64,000 nt of DNA, taken from positions 158,254,848 to 158,318,847 of the forward strand of contig OZ018322.1 of assembly GCA_963969495.1 (NCBI GenBank). The letters are read 5' to 3'. The notes under the pieces are model-generated. The model made no database searches. It saw only the letters and a program-made list of their open reading frames with translations, and had not been told where the DNA came from. Positions 11,931-23,450 of the stretch are shown here, piece by piece. Origin of the DNA: Ceratothoa steindachneri (lineage: Eukaryota; Arthropoda; Malacostraca; Isopoda; Cymothoidae). Position 1 is the first letter of the stretch. Each line of letters begins with the position of its first letter. A program made the position numbers and the translations under genes.

Positions 11931-13025
11931 AGGCAAATCTTTAGTTGATAGACAGCGCTCTTTTAAGAATCATGCGATTCATTATTGTATGCCATATTTA
12001 CGAGCAATTTCTGATGGATAGCTAACCATTCCTGTCTTAATATTGGTCAGGAGCTGCTTATGGAAGCTGTTTATGGGACTTACAGACCATAAATCCAATA
12101 GTGAGTTGATGGTGTCCAGGATACCTCATTTGGTGTCCGATGACCCTTTTAAGTGGCTCATCTTATTGATTCATGGCCTCTTGGATAATTTTAACCAGGA
12201 GAAATATGTAAAATTGCTTGCGAATTGTCTTCATAAATTCATGAAAATGAGGCCCCCTGATTAAGCTGGCATCTGTATGATTTGATGCCTCCAACTTCAA
12301 ATCAAGAGGTTGATTTACGAGTTTATATATTCCGCAGGAGTTAATTTTTTTATCTTCATCCTTTTATCAGCAGATTTCTCCTTACAAACATTCTGTGGAT
12401 AAACCCTTATTGGTTTTCACTTAAAATTAAAAACCTTCAATGACAGATGACTCTTGGGTCTTTATTATGCTGGTACAGAACGTCTAAAGTGTGGTTCGTA
12501 AAAGATGGCGTTAGGGGAAATTTTTGGTATCGTTCTTTATTTCTATTGAAATTCTTTGGAGAAGACTTTGTCCCTGCAATGAAGCTTGGTCCTACATTTC
12601 CCAACGTTCCATCAGAACATTTTAGACTTCGAACGCAACTGCAAAGGATGGTATATTCGAGTATTGATTCGTCTAAATTTTATTGTGAATCTATAATTCT
12701 AAAAGCAAATTTAATTTATAAACATTCTCTAATCATTTATAATTAGTTTTCAAATACACTTCGTCTAAATGATTGTTAATATAGATTATTTATTGTTTTT
12801 ATTACTGTAATCGATAACAAAATGCTACTGGATTCCAATTTACAAACAGGCCAATTTGTAAATACCAATGGGTCGAAGGCGATTAATATTGGTAGTTCTA
12901 AAAATTAACAAAATAACACTTGTACTTATTGACTTGTACTCTCTTTATTCTCCTTAGATGTTGTTTACTGGTTCTGTGAGGCGAGAAAAAATACTCACAA
13001 AGTTACACGTGAGGAAAGCAATAAT
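11931..13025. other. No gene recognised
   Basis: AT-rich, with an open plus-strand frame of 73 codons at 12043-12264 and one of 99 codons at 12447-12746. Neither resembles a family I know. Confidence 0.45.
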
Positions 13026-13190
13026 ATGAAACGTAACCCACAGGAAAATGTAAAGATGAATCCAAGCAGTCTCGAACTATATTTTCAAGTTCATTTTCAA
13101 GGAATTGTGTGAAAATGGAGAAGACACCTTATATAGGGTACAAAGATACGAAGGGAACGCCGATCACATAGTACAAACCAATGGAAAAAC

Positions 13191-13213
13191 ACAAGGCGTG
13201 CATTACGCCTTGT
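13191..13213. other. Perfect 9-bp hairpin at the PLE arm junction
   Basis: ACAAGGCGT and ACGCCTTGT flank the loop GCATT exactly where the inverted tail arm meets the sense-oriented coding remnant. Confidence 0.7.
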
Positions 13214-13374
13214 TAGTCCGGAATTATTGGATAAGGAAATTGTACAATATCTTTTAAATAGGTAAAAAACGTTGTTACCTTCGTCAATTTTTACATACTT
13301 CATTAAACTATGCTAAGAGAACTTTTTATAGAACTGATAACCCACCGGTTTTCAATTACAAATATTGTCTTATC

Positions 13375-13821
13375 TTGCCATACCTTGAACCATTTTTTTG
13401 TCTGCCCGTACTTAAGCAACTTAGTATCTCTGTAGATCTTAGATATGAATCCACTTTATATAAAATGTTAGTCTACAATAATACAAGGCAAAACGGTGGA
13501 GTATATTCTCTAGAATCTTCTATTTGCAATTTACCTTACATCGGGCAAACTGATAAATCTTTATCTACTAGAATTTACCAACATAAGCATAATATTAAAA
13601 GAGGTGAACTAAACAGCGCTTTATTTTTATATTCATCCGAAAATAACCTTCCCATTGCCTGGAACTCTGCAAAATTCCTTTATTATTCCGCTGATTTCAC
13701 AAAAAGCAATATTCTCGAGTGTTCATTAATTGGCATGTTGCCTATTATAAATATTTCTCCTGGCTTATTTAAACTCTACTATGTTTTAAAAAAACTTGTG
13801 CTAAATCAAATAACTTCATAA
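13375..13821 (+). CDS. Penelope-like GIY-YIG endonuclease domain (C-terminal part of a PLE protein)
   Basis: PLE proteins carry a reverse transcriptase followed by a GIY-YIG nicking endonuclease used in insertion. This frame has GGVYSL (the GIY position), then NLPYIGQTDKSLSTRIYQH, with YIGQT as the YIG box and R as the conserved Arg. A later LECSLIGMLPIINISPG block matches the ESxLI...NxSxG segment that includes the conserved Glu. The frame ends at 13821. Related sense-strand sequence extends upstream to about 13205 in broken frames (for example NPPVFNYK and LPYLEP), the RT-endonuclease linker. The RT itself is absent, so the copy is 5'-truncated. An N instead of the usual Cys-rich linker precedes the YIG box. 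Inactive as it stands. Confidence 0.82.
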   Translation: MPYLEPFFCLPVLKQLSISVDLRYESTLYKMLVYNNTRQNGGVYSLESSICNLPYIGQTDKSLSTRIYQHKHNIKRGELNSALFLYSSENNLPIAWNSAKFLYYSADFTKSNILECSLIGMLPIINISPGLFKLYYVLKKLVLNQITS

Positions 13822-14252
13822 TGCAGCCTGTTGTCACTATTTATTATTGTAATATCATTCGCATTGCCTCCCCCACCACGTATCTGCTATGATCGTGGAT
13901 TAACTCTTAGTCCTAAATGTTTTCGTTCCAATGATAATGTTTAAAATATTTGTTGTTTTTTCATCCACTATTTCCAGTACATATACATGGCGTTATTGGG
14001 TGTATATCGTTTTAGGAATGCATATGTCTGTTATTAGTTGCTTATTGTTCTTTTTATTGATATTTTTCTGTCTTGTTTTTGTGTTTTTCCATTGGTTTGT
14101 TAGTATGTGATGGGCGTTCCCTTCGTTTTTTTTACCGTGTATAATGTTGTCTTCTTCATTTTCATGCTATGCCTTGAAAATGAGCTTACAAATATAGTTC
14201 GAAAGAGCTTAGATTCATCTTTTCATTTTCCTATGAGTTAATTTTCATATAT

Positions 14253-15180
14253 AGGGTTTTTCAATAAGGTCGCTCAATATTTAAATGTAAATAAAACAAG
14301 TTTCGTGTGAAATATGCACTCACTTTATTTTGAATTTGAAAAGACATTTTATGGCATTAATTGTGGAATATGACTTCGTTCAAATCTCCGCTATGGTTTC
14401 GCTTAGTGGAACGTATTCGGGAGGCCCAATTTTAGATGACTTTGTCGCATAAAGCTGGCTGAGTTTTCTAGATGGTGTTTGTTATGCTGACTTTGAGGAC
14501 ATCAACTGTTTGCGGATTATTCGCATAGACCTGCGATTTAAGTTGGCCCCAAAGATTTGCATGAGCTCCATGGCCAATTGACGTCGCCGCGGTGCGAGAT
14601 GACCCTGCCCTGAAATCGCTGGTGCAAAATGTATATCGTGGCTGGCCCAGTGTGGCACATAGCGCCGTTCTGTTGAAACCGCATGTCTTCAGTATCCATA
14701 TCAGGCATATAATCCAGTTGAGGCCACAAGAATTTGTATATCATCGATCTTTAGGTCTCGCCGTTCACGGTTATGACAATCCCATCTTCGTTTCAAAAAA
14801 AAACGGACCGATGATTCCGTTAGACGAAAATCCACACCAAACAGTGACTTTGTTGGGATTCAATGGGTGCTGGTGTATCTCATGTGGATTATTTTCGTCC
14901 AAAAACCGACAATTTTGCTTGTTCACAAATCGATTCATCAAAAATGTGCCTCGTCGCTGTGGCGAGGATAGAAATCACGTAATGCGCGGAACGTTTATCG
15001 AACGGAGCACTGATTTTGATAATAACATTTTATTATTTGCACACGCTGTTTATTGCTCTGACTATCCAACGTGACTTACCAACTATTACTGGACAGTTCA
15101 TAGTGAGGTTGCCAGATGTCGCTTTAACAACATGACCACTATCGCCTGACAAAGCTCGAGCGTCCTTGTTGAAAAAACCT
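14253..15180. mobile_element. mariner-like element of the D41D type, degenerate
   Basis: Left end GGGTTTTTCAATAAGGTCGC, right end the near-complement (GCGTCCTTGTTGAAAAAACC). Both sit beside TA-rich targets. About 930 bp, shorter than full-length mariners, so part of the gene is lost. Confidence 0.85.
14538..14744 (-). pseudogene. D41D-type mariner transposase fragment
   Basis: The minus strand reads MDTEDMRFQQNGAMCHT and then FQGRVISHRGDVNWP, a block I recognise from the Tc1/mariner group whose second and third acidic residues are about 41 apart (rosa/Visitor-like). The residue that should be the second catalytic Asp (QQDGA) is Asn here (QQNGA). The third Asp region after NWP...SC is frameshifted. 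Other pieces of the gene can be followed in broken frames to about 15075. The plus-strand frame 14592-15074 is its shadow. Confidence 0.78.
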
Positions 15181-16189
15181 TTATATATATACATATTTAC
15201 TCTGGTAATATCTGGAGCAGGGGGCTATGCCAATACAGTCACAATTAATTTTATTCAGTTACAAGGTCAGGTTAGAATTCTTTGTGTTTCTTCAAGACAG
15301 TGAGCTTGCTGCTCCTCTGCATGGAGGGCTTCTTTGTGGTTGCTGTGGAAGCTGACACTTGGCGTGGAGCAAGAGCCGAAGCTAGAGCGTTGTGTGAATT
15401 GCCTATAATATTCCTTATTTTTAATGAAGCACATTTGCGATTCAAACAAACATCGAAACCTTAAAACTAGGAATAATGAAATTAATGTAGAGTAGGAATC
15501 AACTTTAACCTAAATCCATTGTTCTTTCTTCCAAACCCTTCCCCTAAACTTATTATTATTCATTTTAAAATTATAATCTTAATGTTGTGTTTAATTTAAA
15601 AAAATCTTTTAAAGTGGATTTTTTTTATGAATAAACTCCCCTCCCCGAATAAAATAGGTGTGTATAAAATTACATAGGAAAATTAATATAAAAGGTATAT
15701 ATGAAAAACAAACTAGACCTAGCCTATCTCAAGAAGGTTTATGAAAACAAATATTCTGTAAGTACGCAAAATGAGTCTAAAGCTTTATTTAATCACGTAA
15801 AGGACTCTAACTTAAGCGTCAATTATGAATAAATGTATAAAGAAATATAAAAAAATAAAAGTTGTGAAATGGGAATATAGTGTAGGAGATTTACAAAGGG
15901 ATGCAAGGCGCTTGATGATCAGGCTTATCGCTTCACTTTAATTTATTGTCCTTGTATTTCTTTGGTTCATAATCTTCTTTAAACATCACTCAAGCCTTTT
16001 GTGTTAGATTTTAATGTTTCTTGTTTGTGTTATTGGAATTTGTTTTGTTTTTGTATATCTTATATTCTATAGTGTTATCTTTTATTTTTTATATTTTTTA
16101 TATTTTTTTCTTCTTTCCTGTTCTAACTGGCTATTTTTATAGTTAGGCAATGGTTCCATTAATTGGTTGAAAAAATTATATTTCGGGTG
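15181..16189. other. No gene recognised
   Basis: AT-rich, with a few short frames and no motif. Confidence 0.5.
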
Positions 16190-17350
16190 TTTTCATACAT
16201 TTCATCATGCGTAGAACAGCCCATCAAATCCGTTAGCTATAGGGCAAGATCTTGAATTACATGCACCTTTGCGAAACTTTATCAAATGCTTTTGATATAT
16301 CCCGATATACAATATCCACGTAACTCTCCTGCCTTTTGGCTTGGGCTACCCTTGCCTTGATGACATTGATTGCAATCTCTATATTTCGCTCTTTCCGTAA
16401 GCCAAATTGTTATGGATTGTAACAGAGACTTCTCTACCATGTGAAACATCAGTCTCCTGTTGACGATCGACTCGAAGATTTTGCAGACAACTTCTAAGAG
16501 TTAAATTGGTTGGTGGTAGCTTTCCATCTTCTTTAGATCCTTTCCGTGCTTGGCTAAGAAGATCATCTTTGCCGGTTGAAAGCATCTGGGTCTTATCCTG
16601 TATTTAGGCAAGTCTTAAAAATTCTACTCATTCCTTCGTTGCTGTTAGTTGGTGGTGCCTTTTTATAACTTTGATGTTTGTAGCCCCATTTGATCTGGAG
16701 CTTTGTGTCTAAAAAATAGTGCGCGCTAAGTAGTTGCCTCTTGGATATCTCAGCGCCTCCGCTTCACTGTGTATCCACCTGGTGGTGCGGGTTTGTCCTA
16801 TGGACCTGGGTATTTAGCTCGTCTATGACTTCGTGTTCGAACTCTATGACATATCCATCACTCTATTCTTTTGTTAAACTAAAAATATTCTACCAATAAC
16901 CTCGGATGTTTCTCTCTTGGTTTCTTATCTCCCTAAACTTCGCTCTTACAGTCGATCCTTTGAAATGCCTGAATTTATGGCAAAGATTTTGTGGAGACAC
17001 ATCTTGATTGAGGTTTTGATCACATCGTCTTATTTTCTCTAGTGTTGCTTAAGAATCAAGTGGTTGAAATGTTCTTTTATCTCTTCACTTGCTTCGTAAT
17101 GAGTTAAATCACTTGTTCTTGATGTTGAGCTCATATACAAATTTCAGATGATCGAAAAGTTCCTGCATGTTTTTGGTCCATTTATATGTTGAGATGAACC
17201 TATATCCGGATTTTGGGATACAACTACATCTACTTTGATTAGGTGATTGTTAAGATTGCCAACTGCCTTGTCAATCTACTCAAGAATTGCCTCATTCAAA
17301 GTGGGAGGATAGATGTTCTCGAAAAGTTGTGCATACTGTGTTTTTTATGC
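16190..17350 (-). pseudogene. Jockey-like LINE reverse transcriptase fossil
   Basis: Reading the minus strand across frameshifts gives a recognisable series of LINE RT blocks. These are KMIFLAKHGKDLKKMESYHQ, LLEVVCKIFESIVNRRLM, FGLRKERNIEIAINVIKA and DISKAFDKV, the last the RT-A/catalytic Asp box of Jockey/I-type elements. They lie between about 16190 and 16740 in the right order. Upstream (to about 17350) broken frames probably hold the RT N-terminus and the end of the endonuclease. The fragment stops soon after the DISKAFDKV box, so the FADD box is missing. Stops are many; it is an old copy. Confidence 0.75.
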
Positions 17351-18839
17351 GCCTTTTTAGTTTTTCTTTCTAGGGTATGACTTGTATAAAGGTTCCTATT
17401 GATCGTGATTATCATCCGTATATAGTCATTTAAAAGTACCTAAATAGAACGGTAATTGTCGAATTGGCAGGCAGATAGATGTCTGGTTTTGCGCCCCACT
17501 CCCTGCCTAAACCTATCTGAGAAAGTTAGGAGATATTTAACTGGACGATGCTCCTCTCCAACAAACTATGAAGGCTCCTTCTGATCCCTTTGAATGTTCT
17601 ATAGTCGGACTCCTGACACCAAGCATTCAGGCCCCAAATTCAGATTAAGGGGGTCGTTCTCTTCTACCAAATCGGCTAGTAAGAGATTGAAAGGGTAAAA
17701 TGTCTTTCCTTTACGACTGGTATCTGATATTTATGTCAAGTTCGAATCACTATTGCCAGATATGATTGTTCCAATTTTTTGATTGCTTATATTTTTCCCT
17801 TTCTTAGTCACATTAGGTGTACCATAGTCCCGCTTTTGCAAGTACTTCGTGATCAATACGTCCAAATTCCAAATTTCCATTTATTCATTACGCTTGTCGT
17901 TCCCGTGCTCCGAAAACAGAGATTACATGTGCATCAACCTCAGGGAATATATATCCGTAAAGAATCATGTTCGTTGTCCAGCCTTTGGAGTTTATTTCCA
18001 ATATCCTCAGCACGCTTCGTGCCAGGGTATCCTTTTATCTTTTTCTTTGCCTTGCGGACGTCTTTTATTTGTCCAGGCATCTCACTCTTCGGTGGTAGGC
18101 AAGAAGTTTTTGATTTGCTCGTAGTTGCCTTGGCTGGTATGTAGGGTCATTCATTCTCTGTAAGTTGGTTATATCTTCTTCTACATCTTCTTTTCCTGCT
18201 TCTTCTTCCTCTTTGGATATTTCCAAGGAAGGCGCTTCTAATGTTACCACATTTCCTATGTTTTTGATTCTATTGTTTTTGATTACTCAAGTTTTTGAGT
18301 GCTTTAGAATACTCAGAGTTGGCCAGAAAAGTTACCTTTTGGAGGTTAGTTGCCTTAACATAGAGTTAAGTACCTCAGTGTAGCATTCAGACTTGACCGT
18401 GTTTGCTACATCTGAATGTGTGATGTATATGAAGATGGTGGTGTTAAGATCACCTGGTGTTCCTTGTTTTTGCTGGAGCTGCTCTTGATCGTTGTCTCTC
18501 CTCACATTTCTTTGCAATGCCTGCGTAGCTTCTTTACTTTGCCTTCTTCCCTTCATAGTCTTTCCTTTTTATTATCCCTTGTGCTCGACCTTGAATTAAG
18601 GCAATTCTTTTGTGCCCCTTTGCAGCTGTCGTATCCTTGGCCTTCAGTGACATAATATTCGCTGCATCATATTTTATTTCTTTCTGGGTGCAGTTAGGTA
18701 TGTTATTCTAGTTTATAGGATACAAAGCAAAGTTGTATGCTATGAAACTTTTCCTGCTCAACCAGGTATTGATAATGTCATGTTACATTCGTTACCATGC
18801 TCTCAACTAAAGACACAATAATCATTTTGATGCAGTTCG
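17351..18839. other. Possible upstream part of the LINE; acidic frames
   Basis: Minus-strand frames at 18065-18250 (run of Glu: ISKEEEEAGKEDVEEDI) and 18332-18556 (Gln/Lys/Arg-rich) are low-complexity. They could be LINE ORF1 or endonuclease remains, given the RT fossil downstream on the same strand, but no defining motif is visible. Plus-strand frames here are probably shadows. Confidence 0.35.
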
Positions 18840-19925
18840 TTAATCTTTTATTGTTTTAACATATAGAATGTGTTTAAATTGCAATGTTAATCAATGAGGC
18901 TGCTTTCGGCTGCTTTCGGCTGCGAGGACACGCTCAAGACGCAAGCTAAAGGACGAACACGGGTTGGGAACGAAATCTTCCCACATGTTGGCACACACGC
19001 GGTTGACGGAACACTTCAGCTATTCGACGTTGCAGTGGCTGACCTTGAATCTCTTATCCTCGACAGGCAGCCACACGCTCTTGTCAAGGGGATTGAGGTC
19101 GGGCAATTAAGGGAGCCTAAAGTACTTCGAAAAAAAGTTCATGTTCAACACCAACCACTCTTGCTTAACTTTAGACTTATCGACCAAGCAACCTTCCTGC
19201 TGAAAAGGTAGTAAGCCTTTTACGTGATCCTTCTCACCAATGGAACGATTTTCCTGGCTAAGATGTCCCAATAATCGGCCGCGGTGAAGCTGTAACGTGC
19301 CGCAAGAACCACGGTGGGGGACTCTTCTCGCCAATCGAAGATACGACGTCGAGTATCATCAAGCAAGCTAGGTTCTTGGTCGTGAACAAGTATCGGAACA
19401 CGTGGAAATCCTGGCCGAAGCTTTTCCCGCAGTCGATAAAAAAGAAGGATTTAAAAAAAAGAGGATTTAATTGCTATGGCTCTTACAGTCGTTAAGAAGT
19501 CGACAATAGCACTACCGACGTTCTCCTGCCATACAGTCAGTGAAAAGAGACCTTTCCATGCAACCCAAACTCCTGATGCCGAACTCCATTACGGCCCTGG
19601 AAACCGTGGCTACCGATATATTCTCCATCTTTATCGTGAGCACAGTCATTTTAAGCTTCGGAGCACTTTTTTTTTTTTTTTTCACTACCAAAGTGGTGAC
19701 AGGTTCAGGTTTGCCTGAAGGAGGTCGATCTTTGAAGTCTTTCCAGTTCTTAGGCGTTTTCGTGACTGTGTGAACGGTAATGCGGCTAACGTTTAACTGT
19801 TTAACAATGTCAGAATGTTTTTGACCGCGAGCAGTACAGCAGAGATCATGATTCGTTTGAATTTCATCTCGACAAACCTGCACACATTGAAAAAGTCATT
19901 TTAATGACACATGGAAAAGTAGAAC
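18840..19925 (-). pseudogene. Tc1/mariner-like transposase fossil, family A copy 2
   Basis: Minus strand. The N-terminal part (19512-19883) contains HSDIVKQLNVSRITVHTVTK, a helix-turn-helix, then KNWKDFKDRPPSGKPEPVTT, the linker of Tc1/mariner enzymes, and ATVSRAVMEFGIRSLG. Further on, in other frames, come YSFTAADYWDIL and FQQEGC followed by LVLNMNFFSKYFRLP. These match the QQDGAPAH...NMNFWSKDFWP region. The second catalytic Asp is Glu here, and the third region (NPLDY in relatives) is broken. A run of T at 19667-19681 inserts a poly-Lys stretch into the frame. The plus-strand frames at 18894-19211 and 19476-19773 are shadows. Inactive; same family as 2636-3800. Confidence 0.78.
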
Positions 19926-19926
19926 T

Positions 19927-20560
19927 TTAAGTTTGTTTGACGCAACTTTTACCTTCATACACGTAAACCTCTCGCAAGATAAAAAAAACTGAGTGCAACA
20001 TAACTTTTGCAAAACGATGTATGATATTTTCTAGGATCCTAATACTGAAGATCAGGAGTCCTTCCGAGGTAGCCTTTAGTGCCATGTCCCTGGAGTTGAA
20101 TGTCACTTTGAAAACATTAGTACGGGTTGGTATTTGATGACCTCTCTCTTTCTCAATTTTATTTTCTAGGTCCTCGGGCGAGTGCCCCCCGACCCAGCTC
20201 TCCACTTTTCAGCAGATAACACTGCGGTTGGCTGCCACTTGCGGAAAGGGGCTAGTCTCATGGCCGATTGTCTCCAATAAACAAGCTCGCTCCTCAGATA
20301 GAAACTTTTTCACATCTCTCTTTTCGGTGAATATAGCAATGAAACCACTTTGAATCTCGACAAGCTCTTCTAGTGTTACTCTCAGTTGGTTCTTTGTGGA
20401 GAGGGAGATCGCTCTGAGACGGATCTAAAGGGCTAAGACTTTGTAAGTCTTTCCATGTTTGTTGCACGGTCCTTCTGCTCCTTAGTCCCGTATTTAAAAT
20501 GTCTAATTATGTCTTGGGTGTGCGAAGCGTAATTACTGAGAAAGAGTAAATGATTATATA
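19927..20560 (-). pseudogene. LINE ORF1/Gag-like fragment
   Basis: A minus-strand frame (19927-20205) has PEDLENKIEKERGHQIPTRT followed by FKVTFNSRDMALKATSEGLL. This resembles the RNA-binding segment that precedes zinc knuckles in ORF1 proteins of arthropod LINEs. Upstream, in related frames to about 20560, are pieces such as TKNQLRVTLEELVEIQSG. No CCHC knuckle is readable. It lies immediately upstream, on the same strand, of the Tc1/mariner fossil, which may have inserted into the LINE. Identification rests on recalled similarity and is moderate. Confidence 0.5.
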
Positions 20561-20774
20561 GTAAGAATGGTTTTAGAAAAAAACTGTATTTCATGTTAAG
20601 CTTCAGCACATTACCGAATTGGCCTCCCGCTCAACTACTGCCGGGATAAAGGGCGATGATGGATGGATGAATCCGGTTGTGCTCCTTAAGCAGGGTTAAT
20701 CACGATGGAATTTATGAATGTAGTTGCCGAATCAAATGCCACTTCCCTGGTAATATTGCCTCTTGGGTTTCTTA

Positions 20775-20778
<4 letters not shown>

Positions 20779-20829
<51 letters not shown>

Positions 20830-20831
20830 TA

Positions 20832-20890
<59 letters not shown>
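20779..20890. repeat. (TA)n microsatellite with AGATAGATG interruption
   Basis: Two TA tracts split by AGATAGATG at about 20827-20836. The Ile-Tyr frames read across it on both strands are artefacts. Confidence 0.97.
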
Positions 20891-20892
<2 letters not shown>

Positions 20893-21995
20893 TAGCATGT
20901 AAAATATTATATAGAATAAGTAAGTTATGAGAGAACAGCAAATTGACAAAAAAGAGTTAACTCTTGCATAATATAGCACAAGTAGCATAATAAAAAGTTT
21001 GGATGTAGCAAATAAATACAAAAAAATAAGTACATCCATTGAAATGGAATGAATGTTCTTTTGAGATACTTACTATCCTTGTAACTCCTTGTAACGTGTA
21101 CAGAGAAGTAAGCCATTTACCTCTGGCTTCTTTATTTTAAATAAGGATGAATTCCAATTTGACTCTTCAGAGTAATCTTAGTTAGCGAAGGGGCTCTAAG
21201 TTCTTTATTAAGTAAAAGTGAATTTCGATTTTTATGCCAACAAATGCTTGTTTACAAAATAATGACCTTCTTACCGTCAATTGAGAAAAAAAAAATTATT
21301 TATACTTCAAATGTATGACTTAAGAGACTGGTAATTGGGGCAGCTTTAATTAATTTCATCCAAACATTTAATCTCTCCCAATTAAACATCAGGTTTAATC
21401 AGGTCGCCCTTCTTTGTAAATCTTCCCTTCATGTTTTGTTTACCTTTTTCTCTCATGAACTTTTTATTTTTTGTTAGGATTGCTTGTGTCTTATTCTATA
21501 TATAAGGAATATCTTAAGTCAAATTTTGTAAGTGTTCATAATTTCGAAGAATAAAGTGTGATGTTCTGAAACTAATCATGTACTTGTGTTATTATAAAGA
21601 CGTCTACTTAAAAAAATAGAGTTCATTCGCATTGATCTCTATAACAGTTTACTAATACTACGTATTTATCATTTGCTTATTTTAATAGCATAATGAATGT
21701 CTCATTTTCCTATCTGATGCAGTGAAATGAAGCAAAAAAGTAGTGGAAAGATAATAATCTGCTGCTAAAAATGAATATCATTTTTGGACCACGAGAAATG
21801 AGCTAATAATTGATAAATCAGAATATAATTGTAAGAATCCCCTGTCTTTGCTTTCTCGTTAACCAGACACCATTTTTTGGATTACCAACCTGTTTTATAA
21901 TAAGGAATGTAGAAACATGTATTTATGGATACATTCCCCCACATTTATTAAAGTGTAATCAAATTCCGGCCGATTAATTTTGTGGCTAGCATATA
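20891..21995. other. No gene recognised
   Basis: AT-rich, no motif seen. Confidence 0.55.
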
Positions 21996-23367
21996 CCGGG
22001 TGTTTAAAAAAAATGATATAATTTTGCAATCTAATAAATTTGCTAGTTCCCATTCAAATGACTTCAAATTTTAACAGCATGTGTAGAAACAGTTCAAACT
22101 TATATGTTTAATGTTTGATCATTTTAGCTTTACAAGTAAACATAGATTATGCCATTTACTAGAAGTGAAAATGCGTTTTGTGTGTTGGAGTATTCTCGAA
22201 CACAGTCAAACAAGACTGTGCAACGTGCATTTGTAAGGAGTTTTCTAAAAAGTCACCAACGGCAATACAGATTTAGACATAGCACAAGAATTTCAAAGAA
22301 AAAGGCTGTCTGTGCAGGGCAAAAGAAATTGAATGACCAATAACGTCGAAAGAGACGGTCTAGCGGGTTCACCAAAAATTTTTGCGAAGCCCCAAGATGT
22401 CCATAAGAAGAATAAATCTCGAAACCAGGATACCTCTAACGACAGTTTGGCACTTCCTGAGGAAACGCTTGCTAATGAAACCCTACAAGCTGCATCTAGT
22501 TTAGGCCATAACGGCAGATGACAAGTAAAAGGGTAAACAATTATGTGTTGATATGCAAGAGAAACTTGAAGAAGACGAGTTCAAGGAACATCTTTTTTTC
22601 AGTGATGAGGCCATACTTCATACGAATGGCAAAGTCAATTAGCATAATGTTCGCATTTGAGGCGAGGAAAATCCTCATGCCATAGTTGCGCAAGTGAGGG
22701 ACCCATGGAAATTGAATTCGTTCTGCGCCATCTCCAAGAACCATCTTCATAGCCCATTTTTCTTAAAGGGAAATGTGACCAGCCATGTTTATCTGCAAAT
22801 GCTTCAGAACTGGCTAATGGATGAGCTCATTGCAAATGAAATAGAAGACTTCATTTTTCAACAGGACGGGGCTCCACCTCACAGGAAGCTCACTGTGAGG
22901 GCTTATCTCAATGACAATCTGCGAAGGAGATGGATCGGGCTTGCTGATGATGAAGACAATGTGCTGTTGAAATAGCTGCCACGTTCCCCTGACCTGATAC
23001 CTTGCGATTATTTTTTCTGGAGTTATGTGATGGGACTAGTCTATTTTTCCCCCTCTTCCTGCAAACCTAGAGGAACTCAAGCACAGAATCACTAACGCAC
23101 TGGAGACTGTTACCAAAGACATGTTGCAGCGTGTTTGCAAGGAGCTTGACTACCGACTTGACGTGTGCCGTGTCTCAGGCGGTGCGCATATTGAACATTT
23201 CTGAAATCGTTCATGGAATCCACATACCTTTGATTTCGTCATTCAAATTTGGTGGAACAAATCTTCTGTTTCTTGTTTCTTAACATGAAGCCTGTTTAGT
23301 TTCATTTGCCTTGACTGCGTAGTTTCTGTGATATTTACCTCTCAAATGATATAAATTTTTTTTAAAC

Positions 23368-23371
<4 letters not shown>
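21996..23371. mobile_element. Tc1/mariner element with DUF4817-type transposase
   Basis: Left end CCGGGTGTTTAAAAAAAATG starting at 21996, preceded by TA. The right end is the complement (TTTTTTTAAACACCT), ending at 23371 and followed by TA within a (TA)n tract. About 1376 bp, near full length, with a single damaged gene inside. Confidence 0.9.
22149..23204 (+). pseudogene. DUF4817-type mariner transposase, near full length
   Basis: Starts at 22149 with MPFTRSENAFCVLEYSRTQS, a start shared by a group of invertebrate mariner-like transposases with an N-terminal DUF4817 helix-turn-helix. The middle is frameshifted, with pieces such as KLEEDEFKEHLFFSDEA (first catalytic Asp in FSDEA). From 22694 it reads NSFCAISKNHLHSPFFLKGN, VYLQMLQNWLMDELIANE and FQQDGAPPHRKL (second Asp). 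After a TAG come PRSPDLIPCDYFFW (third Asp) and CRVSGGAHIEHF with a stop at 23202-23204. I count 46 residues between the second and third Asp. Two or more frameshifts and at least one nonsense codon make it inactive, but all three acidic positions survive. Confidence 0.88.
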
Positions 23372-23440
<69 letters not shown>

Positions 23441-23450
23441 TATATATATA
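23371..23450. repeat. (TA)n microsatellite at a mariner end
   Basis: Begins at the last base of the mariner's right TIR. Confidence 0.96.

Larger units (their letters stand above)
13026..14253 (+). mobile_element. Penelope-like element A with inverted terminal arm
   Basis: Contains a GIY-YIG endonuclease coding region followed by a T-rich 3' tail. The tail end (about 14086-14253) is repeated in inverted orientation at about 13026-13195: both arms carry CCTTGAAAATGA and ATATAGTTCGA and the block CCATTGGTTTGT. Inverted tail copies fused to a truncated body are typical of Penelope-like insertions. The right edge coincides with the left TIR of the next mariner, which appears to have inserted into the tail. 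Confidence 0.8.

Noticed and set aside
14592..15074. Plus-strand 160-codon frame, one of the longest in the window
   Set aside because: Antisense shadow of the D41D-type mariner transposase, enclosed by its TIRs.
17610..17621. CTCCTGACACCA, a good tRNA-Leu-type primer-binding site on the minus strand
   Set aside because: No LTR or repeated partner was found beside it, and it lies upstream of a LINE RT fossil on the same strand; chance or LINE coding sequence is as likely.
20686..21039. Open frames with long Ile-Tyr runs at (TA)n tracts (also 23280-23468, 28077-28295, 33675-33869)
   Set aside because: They are translations of alternating TA microsatellites and have no coding character outside the repeat.
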